Translations under genes and position numbers: made by a program
Shown here: piece after piece, positions 38,101 to 53,906 of the stretch
Numbering within the stretch: position 1 is the stretch's first letter
Layout of the letters: every line of letters begins with the position of its first letter
Assembly: GCF_042242105.1 (NCBI RefSeq)
Contig: NC_092016.1
Coordinates: forward strand, 10,678,501-10,742,500
Direction: 5' to 3'
DNA: 64,000 nucleotides
From: Pempheris klunzingeri
Lineage: Eukaryota; Chordata; Actinopteri; Acropomatiformes; Pempheridae
Notes under the pieces: generated by a model
What the model was told of the DNA's origin: nothing
Database searches by the model: none
Seen by the model: the letters and a program-made list of their open reading frames with translations, nothing else

Positions 38101-41100
38101 CTGCATCCCTCGGTTCACTCTCTGAAACCAAGGTTAGAGAGATTTTTGTAAAGAACATTTTTGAGGACCAACAGGTTTATTGTCTGTTGATTTCATCTTC
38201 AGAACATGTGTAGTGTAATGAATACAAACGTACTTGCAAGCTCAAAAAGATCTGGCTCTTCTCTGGAGAGTTTTTCTCGAGCTACATCAGCGATGGGCCC
38301 AAATATCACCACAGGTCTCAGGAAACCAGCTGCACGCAAAAAGAAAAAGAAATAAAATAGTGTCTGCAGCTTTGGTTTCACATTGACATAAAGGCAAGCA
38401 GACATGGTCAGATTCCTTACCCTCTCTCAGTACAACTCTTTCATAAGCTGGGAACTTTGTTTGGACTGGTTGGGAAGAGAGGTCCTCTCTGCTCTTCCTC
38501 AGGTTCCTCTTTGAGCTGCGAAGACCACGAAACCTCCAGAAATCAGCCCTGTCGCCCCCTGCTGTTTTGGGAAGAGTGTATTGCACGCTGGAGAGCTGCT
38601 CCGCTCTGTTGACAAATGGGCGGGAAGACAGAGACAATTCTTAATGTAACACAAGCTAATGGATGTGTCATAAACTTGGCACGGCTAACCTCAACAGTGC
38701 CAATACCTAAGGACACGACATGGCATCAATAATCATAACAAATTTAATACAAAGAGCAGAACTGACTGTCTACTGTTGTGACAAACATTAATCTAGCATA
38801 TCACTCTTTAACTGACACATATGTCTGTCAGAATGCTGTCACCTGTTTTTGTTGGGGATGATGCCCCTCTCCACCTCTTGGTGGTTCTTGCCGATGCGTA
38901 TAGCCAGCCAAGATCCCAGCTTGCCGTTGTAGAGGGTGTCCACCACGCGGAACACCTCACCCTTATTAAAGCTTAACCCATATGGAGATTCCTTCTCATA
39001 CTCAAAGTGTGTCCGGATGTAGAAGGAGTCACCGACATCTGACTCCACGATGCGCCGATACACTGAACAGGAAAGGACAGCGAGTCAAAAACGCAGAGCT
39101 GATGCATCTCATAGTAATTTACCTCGTCTCATCTCCTTACTCACTTCACTTACCATCTTTCTTCTTCTGAGCCAAAATGGTGACCTCTTCACCCTTAGGA
39201 AGGTCCAGGAGAAACAGCACCGCCTCCTCTCGGATTATGTTTGCAAAATCTACATTATTTACCTGGAATTTGGTAACACAGGGGTTACTGCTTTATGCTT
39301 TCCACAGAACATCTTCACGGTTGTGTACGACTTTCAAGTTTAAGTTTAGGTATTTGCTTTTTTGTTCATAGAGCGATGCAGTAAGTGTAAATCACTGTTT
39401 AGATAAAGGTTTACATAGCTCTTCCTGTTCTCAGTATTGCCTCAGTAACTGCAGGTTTTACTGCACTAAAAGAACTCAGGCCATTCCTCATTAAGGGGGT
39501 ACAAACAGCGAGATATATAGCTTTGAGGAAATGGGACAAAAACAGTGAGAGGAAACAGTTTTTTTGTGTGTGCTCCCTCGGGGCCATTGCTAAGAGACCG
39601 GCCTGGAGGTACAGGAATTTTGGAGCAGCCAGTGTGTAAAACCACAAATAAAAAAGGGAAAAGCTTCAGGACGCATACCAAATAAAACATGGCTGTTTAC
39701 AGACACTATCAGATACCCATTGTTAAAGCAAGGAGAAGAAAACAAAACGGCCCTTTCAAACACAGAACAACTTCAGGGTGTGAACATATAACTTTTGACA
39801 AGCTCACTTTTGCAACAACTCTTAAAATCAAAACCACTTTGTTTCAACTATCACTTGCTGTGTAAAAAAATAATCTCACCCTGAGAATTTGGTCGCCCTC
39901 TTCTAGGCCCTCCTTAGCTGCTGGGCTATCCTCCAGCACTCCGGCTACGAAGATGCCCACGTCATTGCCCCCAGCCAGCCGCAGCCCCACACTCTCCCCC
40001 TTCTTGAACTTTACCAGCTTCATGCTTGGCCTGAGTATGGGGAATGAAGACAATAGTTAGGCTTATTTTCTTTGACATTAAACCATTTGATGGTATTTCC
40101 AATACAAACTTCACTCTATAAATTGTAAAAAAAAAAAAAAAAAAAAAAGTAACTACAGTAAACTGTTTGTCTCATTCACAAACACACATTCAAAACTGCC
40201 ACTTTAACATGCAAACAAACCAGTATACAGCATTAAAATCCATGCCTTATGGCAGCCAAAATGCCCTGCTTTTATATAGATAAATGAGAGCAGAATGTGC
40301 ACAGGAGCATTTTGTAAACTGTCGACTGTTGTTCCAGGATGTGCTGTTATGTGAACTGCAGGTTAAAATTCCTTCCTCATGGTTGCCTTCTCTTTTTTTT
40401 TTTTTTTTAAAGTGAAGTGAGGACTTGTAGAGAGATGCCTTCACAAATGTCACATTGTAGTTTTTGTTTTGTAGATTTTGGGAAGAGGTTAAGATTTGAT
40501 AGTATTATACTATTAATATTACCGTAGGATGCTATCGTCATGGGCAGCGCTTGGCACAGGGGCATCAGAGGGACTGACTGGCAGGTCTACGTCTGGCTGT
40601 CCAGGCTGAGCATACACCGGCTTGGGCTCTGAACACAAACACAAAACACAAACACATGCTATTAATGCAAAGAAATGATGAACATAAGAAAGAGGAATTG
40701 AACATGTTTAAAAACAAAGAAACGCCCGTTCAAACACCATTGCAACTTAACAATACCGCAGATATACGTGTTCAACTGACAACAAGTACACCAATGAAGA
40801 AACACAACTGTTCAAAACCACACACAGGCAAAGTATTATCACACAGACGCTTAAGAGCGAACAAACAAACACACACATACACACTCAAGGCACACTGTGT
40901 CCTGAGCGGGAGGTCAAATGGAGAGACAGCAGAGTGCTGCAGGCTGGGGAGGAACGTCAGACTAGATCAACTCATATGGTTTATTTTCACTTGGCTATGG
41001 GCAAACTCAGCCAGGCTCAGCAGGCAGCTGCATCCAACTTTTTTTGGAAGTTGTGCTTTTAAAAAGGGCAAAAATGACTGGTTCACACAAGATTACATTT

Positions 41101-44100
41101 TATGATCATGAAGTCAATCAATATTCTACTGTTCATGATGAAGAGGGACATTTATGCTGACATGTTATTTTTTGTACATGTATAAACAATGATGTGGTTT
41201 GATGGTAGACTGTTATATCACTGACCTGGGAGCGGTGGGAGCTGTTTTTCCTCTCTAGCAATAGCCGACTCCTTCGGTTTGGGCAGAGGAACCTCCTCTG
41301 CGAGTTTCGCTGGTGTTGAAGCCGGCTTTGAGATCCGTTCGTCATCACGACTTCTGTGACTGCGGACAAAGATAGACGCTTTTGTACAATTCATGTTTAC
41401 TAAAAAGTAACACATGAGATTATAAATAGCGCATTCTGGAGATATAGGAGGCAACAACATCACGACTACACGCAACGATACAAAAAGCCTTACACCACTT
41501 GATACAATACCTAGACTGCATGAAAATTTCTCCTGACTGCAGTGGACACACACTGGCTGAGAAAAGAAAAATAGGTGAAAAGAACTGCTCGAGTCTAAGG
41601 CTGCATCTTTGTCTTGAAGGTCACCACTTTGTCTTTCCAGTCTTTTGTGCTCTATTTTTAGAGCAGCTTATCTAAGGTGTCAGAGTGGATTCTGTCCTCC
41701 AGGTGAATTTCACTGCGTGGCTCTGGCTTTAGACCAGTTTTAAAACAGAAAGGTTGTGTAAACTGATTCGCAGTAACCCTGGCCAATTAGGAGTCAGATA
41801 ATTATAAATTATGGCAGAATTTCCCCTTGCTTTGATGCTGAATGTTGACATTCCCAATCAGTTTCAAATGAGAAATCATAAGGGAAGAGTAGTGAGCAAT
41901 GCAGGCTGTCCAGTGTTATGGCTTCATGACTCTGACTCCAACCTCATGGTCACATGGCTGCTCACTGGCACAAATTCACTGGCAAAATACTGCTTTATTC
42001 ACAGTCTAAGGGACCAAGTAACCATGACAGACCCTGTTTGAACTGGCTGCAGAGGAATAAACCTCTTTTTCAACCCATCCTGGAGGAGACCCTGCTTTTA
42101 ACTGCCAACTTCCTGAACTGAGAGAAAAGGTCACAGGTCACCGATCAGGTTCAGATGAACAATAATACCCTGTGCCAACACCTCCTTCCTGTTAATTAAA
42201 ATACTTTAGTAAATGAATTACGCATGTGTTCCAGTAGCCTTGATGTGTCAAAAGTAAATTATTATGACACATTTTTGCTTAACTTACTTAAAATTCTGTA
42301 ATTGTGAATTAAGTATCATCAATTCAAAAGTAATAAGACCAAAATTAAGTCGGACATCTGAGACATATGAGAGGAAAGAAAGATCTCACAAAAGTGGCCA
42401 CTTGTGAAAAGGGACACAGCTGACACTGATAGTTGGTGACAGCCTTTTGTTCCTTCATTGCAGGAGCCATATTGTCCTTATACCAAACATGCGGTTTGCC
42501 CACCAAAACATTCAAGAGACACTGGGATCCTGTGATACTTTCACAGGACTCTCAAATCAAAACAAGACATGTCACTGAATAATTGATGCTATAAAATATC
42601 ACTTCAGCAGTATTCCATTTGGTAACACTTTTCTGTTTTCATGACAAAAATGACTAATTTCTGTAGTGTTAAGATGACTATGAGTTGAGAGTTGTTTGTA
42701 AAAGTTTGAACACTAGACCTACTTGTCTATTAATCTACATTAAACCTATTCATGACTCACTACCATTACTATTAATAAACTATTCACACTGGGTAATGGT
42801 GCCAAACTTACGGTATTCTCCAGCTGCTGAAGTATAAAGGAAATAAAAGAGGGCAGACAAATGTCATTAAAAGTAAGTGCTTGTGAGACTATACCCACAC
42901 GCATCGTTGCTTTGTACTAATGAATTTTCCTCAGTTAGGTACGTGCCACATAACTTTGCCGTTTTTGAAACCGATGCATCAAAACTGCTTTGTTCATTAA
43001 GCACTGCGTTTGTACACTAATGAGAGCAGAGTTTTGACCTTACTCTCAACCCTAATTCTGACCACGACTAAGTCTTTTGCAGTTTTACAGTTGACTTTTA
43101 TTCTTCTCAGGTCAATAAGCAGTGTGAAAGGGGAACAACTCTGGTGCTCCACTGAGCTTTCAAACAAGATTACAGTCAGTGAAGTGCTGAATGGGCTGAT
43201 GGCTGGTATTTACTCAAACAAAAAAAAAAAAATCGAAAGTCCTTCACAAAAAAAAACAGTAAGCCTGTCTTAATAAACTTAAAACAGACAGAACAGACAT
43301 TGTGACAACAATCTTTTAACATAAATACAAGGCTATAAACTCATGCCCTTTTTACTTCCTCCATTAATCCAGGAGTGAAACTAATGATTATTTTAACTAC
43401 AGATTAAACTGCTGATAATATTCTTGATTAATTGTTTAGCACAATTACAGTGATGTCATGAAGTGCTTGTTTTCCCAAACGTATAGACAACAAAATGAAA
43501 ATATTCAGTTTATTTGATCAGTGGATTTTTTTTTTTTTTTTAATTAAGACTAATTGATTTATCGTTTAAAGGTCTACATTAATATCAATGAAAAACAATT
43601 CCCATGGCTGTTTAAGTGAATATGTCATAATCTAGTTCTAGTTACATGTTCAGTGGTAAGTGGTCAGTGCTGTGGTGTTTTTAATCAGTTTGAATGACAT
43701 GAGCTCTACTGAGGCATCTTTTTTCTTTTCGATATTTTTTCTTAAATCTGCATTATTATTGGTACTCTGATTTTACATCAACCAGAGATTGAAAGTAGCA
43801 TAAATGAACCAGAAAAACTGAATCAATCTATATGAGAATGACACATATTATAACTTTAAACTTATCATCCTGTTACATTTCTGTCATGACAGCTAAAAGC
43901 CTAAAATATAAATTTATGGATGGGTGGTCTTTACCTGCCATTGCTGATTTGTGGGGGTGAGTGTCTCGAGTGGTCTGAGGGTTCAGATCGCCTGTCTGGA
44001 GAGCGGGAGCGGCTGCTACGATGTCTGTCATGCGATCGATTGGAATGATCGGATGCCAGAGAATGGATATCTGAAATGTCTGAACAGACGAGAGCCACTG

Positions 44101-46898
44101 TTCAACGCCTGCAATCTGATATAAAACACTGATGAGCCTGTCTGTTAAGTCCCCTCCCCCCAGTATGGTTGGATCCAACACTTAATACCACTCTCACCGT
44201 CTCTGTCAGAGGCGTTGGCTGAAGGAATGCTGTCATCAAGGTCAGGGATGTTCAGCAGGGTCGCCCTGTCGTCCCTCTGAACAACCATTTTTAGCTTGCC
44301 CTTTGACCTTTCTATCAGCTTCTTGGCATCTATCAAGGACAGGTTCTCAGTCACTGTGCCATTGATCTGAGGGAGTTAAAAAAAGAAGCAATCAGTCGCG
44401 ACATGACAAAGACCAGCTGGAAAATTTCAATTAAAATTAAGAGAAATCAAATAAAAACATCTTTAATTTACATTTTTATGCAATAAAATAATCATATGAG
44501 AAGTTTATTTCTAAAAAGGCACAAGAACAGATGCAAATTGATTGAAAATGACAAAATGATTACATTTTGTCGGGGTGAAATCGTTTTGTAAAGACACAGC
44601 CTAAACAAGGACAGTTCAGAATGCTCTTAAGCGCTAGCATGTACTGGAAAGTAACAAGACATGTCTGATGAGACTGAATATGAGAAATGATCGATTTAGA
44701 ATAGTAGCAGTTCAAAATGGACCCACTAGTGCAGCAGTACAATGAGCACTAGTCGGTTTAACACATTATCGATTCTTCTCTCCATCAATGCAAAATTGAA
44801 AAAACAACGTAAAGTGGTTTCTTTCATGTTGAATATTTGATGATATCTGTATAGATCAAATGTTGACCAGGCCTCTCGCCTCCCTCCCCCACCCTGTCCC
44901 TCACCTTCAGTACAACATCCCCTTCCTGGATGTTGCCGTCTCTGGCTGCCAGGCTCTCAGGGGAAATGTCCTTGACAAAGATGTGGCTGGCCAAGCGCAG
45001 GCCATATTCTGCTTACAAAGTGAACGACAACAACAAAGACCATGTTAGCACAGAGTTCACGTGTCCACACCACACTGGCCACACGATGCTGTCAAGCCGC
45101 TGCTCCCGCTGGGATTAACAGTAGTGATTAAAGAAGATTAATTGCTCTTTTACTTAGATTTACTTGAGTTAACTTGGATTTTGCTGTGGCTGGCAAGTTT
45201 TGTTTACTCTGGCAGTTGACCAATGCTGATCTGGAGGTCTTATTCTCTTCTAAAACTCTGGCTGTCTGGTAATTGTTGGATAAATAAAAAGGCAGGTGAC
45301 TTCTGGATCATCGAAGAATACATTCTTTCTGCCCTCCTTATTTATCCCCGACTTTGTGAGCCTCACCTTCATTTTTACGAGATTTGACAAGCGTGACCTT
45401 GGCAGGACGTGGGGGCAGGTTGTGTGAGTGGCGGTCTGAGCGTGGGGAGAGGCTCCTCTCCCGTGAGCCACTGCGTTCACGTTCTCTGTCCCTCCGGCCG
45501 CTGCTCCGGCCGCTGCGCCTTCCCATGGCACCGCCGACCCCGCTGTAAGCACCGCTGCGTCCGCTCCGCGTCTCGTATATCTCTTCGTCATAGCTGTCCT
45601 CCTCCTCGTCATGCTCTGACATAGTTTCCCTCTCCCCTAGGCGGCCCATGGGGACATGCACCTTCCTCTTCCGCCTGATTGTCTGGCCAAAGGAAATAAG
45701 ATATGAGATCTACCAGACAGCCAATCGGTTACACTAAGATGAAACAATCACTAACTTAATCATGTTCGTTTCCCCTACAAGTTAAGTGTGAAGTGGTTAA
45801 ATACCATATAGCTTAATATACATATGACAGCACACTGTAGTTCCTGACTTTAGTTCCATTTTTAACAGTTAAGCTACAGTTTTCTACAAGAATCCATAAT
45901 GGGATGATGACACTCACAATTTTGGCAATTTTTCCACTTTTACGAAGCTGCTGGACTGCGTACGCGTGCTCCACATTGTCCATGGAGACAGCATTGACCA
46001 TAACGACTCTGTCATTCTCCCTAGAGACATGACACAGAGATAACAGACATACTGGAGTCTTTCTGTAGCAAGCAGGGTAATTTAATACTAATAACTAGCA
46101 ATCTGACTGGGCTGGAAATAACGGAACAATGTCTTACTGCAGTAGGCCTTCAGCTGGGCCTCCTTTCAGCACATCCGAGATGACAATGGAGGTCTCGCCA
46201 CTCTGAAAATGAGGGTTATCCCGACCTCCTGATATGGCTATCCCGAAGCCAAACCCTGGTGCCTGCACACAGAGAGACATAGATTAGGATGTTTAGGATT
46301 AGGATTTAGCTGTCTGCGTGGACCAAAATACTGAGCGAGATATAAAAGGTATAGATACAGACAGACAGAGCTGACTGCCAAAAAAATGATCAAATGCTTG
46401 TACATATGCCATTGAACCCTTTTTAGACTGTTTGAAAAAACCAAATTAACATTATTGCAAAAGCTATAGCAGTCATATATTGTTGCTTCTGCTCTCAGAC
46501 TATAAAAGAAGTTGTTCTTTTCACTGCCAGGAAGCACACAGGCTGATAGCTGTAGCGAATTAGCTTCTTCTGTGTGATTTGCATGCAAAAACATACACAA
46601 AATGCTGTTTTTATACAAGTTATTTCAGCTCCACGGCCAAAAACAAGAGGGAGAAATCATTCAGAAGAAAAGTTCTGTGATAACTCCTCTGTTGTGTCTG
46701 TTCCACCTGCAACTGTGTAAACAGCAAGACACCGTGATGGGGGGTAGATGCAAGGATAAAGAAAGGGCAAGGCAGAGAGATACTGGGACCAGGACAAGTT
46801 TCACCACAGACATATGTAAAGAGGATCTGTGAGGAATAACAGATACCTACCCTGTGTAGTGTTACTGTGTGCTGTTCCCAAATGACAGTCTCCTCCAT
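29185..46898 (-). CDS. tjp1: tjp1, tight junction protein ZO-1 (27 coding exons)
   Basis: ZO-1 is a MAGUK scaffold linking claudins, JAMs and occludin to actin. Exons in mRNA order: 46851-46898 (ATG), 46138-46262, 45918-46020, 45367-45682, 44905-45011, 44198-44366, 43935-44079, 41226-41359, 40523-40628, 39880-40030, 39154-39262, 38843-39062, 38421-38605, 38234-38329, 38039-38121, 37718-37928, 37508-37608, 37043-37393, 36476-36700, 34546-35403, 33805-33896, 32701-32916, 32484-32620, 31772-32243, 31365-31582, 30779-30922, 29185-29279; 5217 nt, 1738 residues (human 1748). PDZ1 about 10-98 (GFGF loop), PDZ2 187-265, PDZ3 419-500, SH3 515-583, GUK 610-780, acidic and alpha segments to 995, Tyr/Pro-rich to 1281, ZU5 from about 1598. 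It ends [10 protein letters not shown] like human ZO-1. The ATG has G at -3 and +4. Paralogue a or b cannot be told. Confidence 0.97.
29492..30081. repeat. imperfect inverted (fold-back) repeat in tjp1 last intron
   Basis: The arm at 29492-29572 (TAATGAATGTTAAC ... TTATTTGCCACCA ... GAAAAGGCCATTTGCAG) matches the reverse complement of 29998-30081 (AACATTCATTAAC, TGGTGGCAAATAAA, GAAATGTCC) with gaps. A smaller perfect hairpin, ATTAAATGAA/TTCATTTAAT with a 10-nt loop, lies at 29465-29494. It looks like a non-autonomous fold-back or MITE remnant. Confidence 0.35.
30240..30480. repeat. R1 repeat copy in tjp1 last intron
   Basis: AATAATTGTTTGGTCTATAA, AAAATATTCAGTTTGCTATC and CAACTGAGAAGCAGGAGC are diagnostic segments of the R1 family in forward orientation. 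Confidence 0.6.
30779..30922 (-). CDS. tjp1: tjp1 penultimate coding exon with two possible donors (ZU5)
   Basis: The exon reads [20 protein letters not shown] then PVELRLPHC, part of ZU5. Splicing at the distal donor (GTACGC, 30773-30778) adds a 20-residue segment starting [10 protein letters not shown]. The proximal donor GTGCGT at 30833-30838 ends the exon at 30839 and restores the [11 protein letters not shown] join of canonical human ZO-1. Both are phase 1, so both keep frame. The gene-level entry counts the long form. Confidence 0.85.
34546..35403 (-). CDS. tjp1: tjp1 large Tyr/Pro-rich exon
   Basis: An 858-bp exon (286 codons) encodes repeated Y-D/P-rich segments such as [19 protein letters not shown] and ends in the conserved [20 protein letters not shown] block. 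It lies in the C-terminal half of ZO-1, a region implicated in actin binding. Open frames on the opposite strand here (for example 34903-35409) are shadows. Confidence 0.9.
35404..36475 (-). other. tjp1: tjp1 intron between alpha-like exon and Tyr/Pro exon
   Basis: 1.07 kb without an exon-like segment or recognised repeat. Confidence 0.6.
36476..36700 (-). CDS. tjp1: tjp1 alpha-domain-like cassette exon
   Basis: This 225-bp, phase 0-0 exon (75 codons) sits at the position of the alternatively spliced alpha domain of mammalian ZO-1 (80 residues). It carries the shared LEEP...PQADSL block but is otherwise rich in Pro and Ala, with runs of five Ala and five Pro. Skipping it keeps frame. ZO-1 alpha+ and alpha- forms are known to mark different junction types in mammals; use here is inferred. 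Confidence 0.8.
40127..40148. repeat. poly-A tract (22 A)
   Basis: An uninterrupted run of A lies in the intron between the two exons that encode the approach to PDZ3. Confidence 0.9.
41360..43934 (-). other. tjp1: tjp1 2.6 kb intron
   Basis: The PDZ2-PDZ3 linker reads straight across this intron ([11 protein letters not shown]), so no coding exon is missing. It contains an R1 repeat at 43380-43570 and A-rich runs near 43220 and 43250. Confidence 0.65.
43380..43570. repeat. R1 repeat copy in tjp1 intron
   Basis: ACTAATGATTATTTTAACTA, TTGATTAATTGTTTAG and AAAATATTCAGTTTA are family-typical; a T16 run interrupts the 3' part. Confidence 0.5.
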
Positions 46899-46907
46899 TG
46901 CTGCGCT
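46851..46907 (-). other. tjp1: tjp1 exon 2 carrying the likely start codon
   Basis: The exon reads [19 protein letters not shown]. Human ZO-1 has [19 protein letters not shown] at the same place, after MSARAAAAK encoded upstream. The ATG is at 46896-46898 in a strong context (GCAATGG). A second possible acceptor, GCGCAG ending two bases before the ATG, would join phase 1 exons in frame. Confidence 0.85.
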
Positions 46908-50626
<3,719 letters not shown>

Positions 50627-53600
50627 CTGTGGGAGGTTTAAAAAAAGACACGGCTGAATTAATTTAGGAACAAAAGCCTATTTTGCATTTTAAATGAGCA
50701 CTGCTTATTTGTTGCTGCGTGTACTTCAGTCTGCACTGATGGTCTGACATCCGTCAAAAACAAACATGGTATGGTTTCTTTAGGGCGCCTCAAGAGTGTT
50801 CTTTTTTTTTTAAGAATTAACAAAGAAAATAAAACAAAAATACTGTATGCACATAGCATTTTGTATTTAATCTCACAACTGAACCAACATCTTCTTCCTA
50901 TTCAGAGGCAAAGACACTAATCCCAAAAGTCAAGTAAACATAAAATTAAGTGAAGGCAGTCCCCATCGTTAGAGTCGACTCTGCGCTGCTCCTCTGTACA
51001 GTTTGTACTAAAGTCGCATCAGCACCCAGTGACTGATGAGTTTTTGTGGCACTGTTGTGTACGCCCTTTATGGCCACAAACAACTGGTGCCAACAGAGGC
51101 TTCACGCCACAGGCCGAAGCCAGGGCTGGCAGCCGCTCCACAGCGGAGACACACCATGTCGGTTGGGTCATGCTTGGGGGATTACAACCAGGCAACTTGG
51201 GAGCCAGCACTACAACACAGATGGATCTCACAGCTGAGTGGAGAAAGGACAGGAAAGCTGCGGTCAAAATGGACTGTGTGGAGTTAATACATAAATGGTA
51301 ATTGACAGTGTTATTCAATAAGCCCATTGAGGTTTTATTCTTCAGCAGAACAAACTATTAAAGCATGTCTGTCAAAGTTTCACTCTAAAATCAGCCTTTA
51401 AAGCTACTGATTCCGACGTGTAAATCAATTTAGGGCAGCAGCTAATGTCAGTAATTTCCATTACTGCACAGTAGAAATGATAAATCCATTGATCAATTAG
51501 TTGATTGGCAGATTTAATCAGAAACTATTTTTATAATTTATTGTAAATTATGTATTGAGCAAAAACTCACTGATCCATCTATCATTTGAGAAAATAACTC
51601 ATGCATTAATCAATAACAAAAGTAATCACCATCTGCAGATTAATTGATAATTGTTTTGCCAACAAAGAACACCATAAAATAGTATGAAATAATATTTTTG
51701 CTTAAAAATGACAAACCATTTATCTGTTGACTGTCTGATGTATTAATTGACAAATTGTTCCAGCTCTAAATCAAAGATTTGTGAGTTCGGTGACAAAAAT
51801 TGGCAAAATTACTGGTATTTTAGGGAGACATTTGTGGCAACAATAAAAATGTATCAATACGCCAGTGAAATAAAATAGCTCAATGACAAAAACAAGTGCT
51901 TGTGTGACCTGGCAGCACCATCCGAATCAAGTAAAATGGAGTATTAGCAAATTTTTGGATACTGTTGGCAAGTCTACCAGCCACTTTGGCAGGGTGCTCG
52001 TCTTTTGACAGTTCTTTTCAATTCCAAATAGCAATTTGGCTGATAAAATAGTAAAAGGAGCTGATCTTCGGGGTGCTTTGCAAGCCATGCCTCACATCTC
52101 TGCCCTCTTCCTTCTATTTCCATGCTCTGTGGGTATCACAAAAGCAGAAAACTGTCAACCCTAAACCCACCTGAAATGCAAATTACTGAGCTGGTGCAGC
52201 TGGTGTAATGATACATGTTCTTTAAATCCATACATAGTCTGAAATACAAATCTGAACCAAAAAAGTAGAAAAAAAAGAACATCTCCGTCTTCACTTGGAG
52301 ACAAAAATCCTCAATATACAATGAGTCATCACAACACCACCCTCACATGACCCGTGAAGAGGGAAGCTAAGATGGTGTTTCATTTTGTATTCGTTTTGGA
52401 GTATCATTAAAAATAAAGAGGCTGGCTCCACAACCCTCTGTTCAGCAGAAAAACAAAATCATATTTTTTCCAAAGAGGGAAACAAGGCAATATGGTGGGG
52501 TGCTGAATTCTCTGACTGAGAGAATAGATTTTGTGCTGTAGTATGGTTTAGGGGTGAGGCAGAACCTTATTCAATTTTGACCGCTCTGGGACCAGAGTAG
52601 CTAAAAATAGCTCTCATTAATTCTGCCGTTGTGATGCTGCAACAGACTGATTTAAGGGAAACTTGCAGCATGAACACTAGAGAAAAGAACATTTAATAAC
52701 TTCTTGTTATATTAAATGCCACGCATTGACTGAAACAAATGATGCAATACAGCATAGAAAACACATTCACTTTCTCTCTACTGCGCATTTGTTGGATTTG
52801 TCTGTGAGGCCTGAGGAAAACAAGGAGACGTAGATCACTTTCACAAAGCTTTTACAGTGCTAGGATAGTGAAAATGCTTAATGCTGATGCTGGAATAGAC
52901 TCAAATGTTACACAGAGAGGCATTTTAGTATCATCAGAGCTCTTATTTTTTTTTATAAATTCTATTTGTAGAATTAGTTTGAGATAAGACACAACTTTGT
53001 ATCTGGAGTCTCCTTATTTGGGACCCAAATGAGTTTCCACAGTCCAACTACAGATGGGTCCCCACAAGATAAGAGCAGCAATAAAGCTAAATGAGGCTCA
53101 GACTCCAGCAGGGAAATAAACATCTCTCATTTGTCTTACAACCATTACATCAAACCAGGAATGACACTTAGACAAAGACTAGTATGCCAACAATTAACAA
53201 ATTACAGACAAGTCTAGATAAGGATGCTTTAAGGATACAGAAAACTGTGCAACTTTACACTGCAGCCAAAAACAGAAAAAAACAACAACAGGATCACACT
53301 CCACTGTGGCTGCTGGCAGTGAAGCAGCAAACAAGTAGAATAAGATGATTGATCACTACAGAAATTGAAAACGATGTGCTGGGGAGTGCTGACAATTGCT
53401 AAACCTCCCCTGCCATGGAGAACATATTCAAATTCTAATGAGGGCCCATGTCCTAGCACCAGCCATGGGGTCCCCTGAGAGACAAGTGACACTCTGCACA
53501 AATAACATGTTTAGACACTGTGCTGTGGACCTCTAATGGATGGGGAGATAGGGGGAGAGATGCAGCAATGCATAAGTGATAAGAAGGTCAAGAGATGAAA

Positions 53601-53772
53601 CCTATTAAGTCTGACATAAAACTTAATCACCAACCATTACCGCCATAAAAAACACTAACTTGCGTTATTTAAAGGCTACGGCAAAACCGACTTCAATCTC
53701 ATTCCCTTCATCTCGGTTTATCGCTTAAGTATTCGGATACAACTAGATGCATAGAATATCAGAAGCACTTAC
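50627..53772 (-). other. tjp1: tjp1 intron 1, middle part
   Basis: Apart from the R1 copy at 51470-51740, this stretch holds nothing I can assign. Confidence 0.55.
51470..51740. repeat. R1 repeat copy (diverged) in tjp1 intron 1
   Basis: TCCATTGATCAATTAGTTGA and AGATTAATTGATAATTGTTT with ACTGTCTGATG are the degraded AT-rich core of the family. Confidence 0.4.
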
Positions 53773-53860
53773 TTATCAGTTCATCCCGGTCACTACAGAG
53801 GAAACAGACAAAAGCATCTCCAACTTCCAGCTGCTCCTCAGTAAATCCAGCAGGAGATTC
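53773..53860 (-). other. candidate alternative 5' exon of tjp1
   Basis: An 88-bp open segment begins after CGTCTGCAG and ends before a perfect GTAAGT donor (53767-53772). It encodes 29 codons, starting ESPAGFTEEQLEVGDAFVCF, and ends phase 1, which joins the phase 1 start of 50495-50626. The frame stays open upstream to a TGA near 53905 without an ATG, so it would need an upstream exon or a non-AUG start. An inverted CCAAT box lies at 53898-53906, so it may instead be a 5' UTR exon with its own promoter. Confidence 0.3.
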
Positions 53861-53897
53861 CTGCAGACGCACATCAGCAGCCTCAGTGCATAACCGC

Positions 53898-53906
53898 ACC
53901 AATCAG
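53898..53906. promoter_or_regulatory. CCAAT box (NF-Y type)
   Basis: ACCAATCAG on + matches the NF-Y consensus and lies 38 bp upstream, on the tjp1 strand, of the candidate exon at 53773-53860. No TATA box is seen. A role as an internal tjp1 promoter is inferred. Confidence 0.25.

Noticed and set aside
41360..43934. Possible missing tjp1 exon in the long PDZ2-PDZ3 linker intron
   Set aside because: The linker joins in frame as [11 protein letters not shown], like human ZO-1, so no exon is needed.
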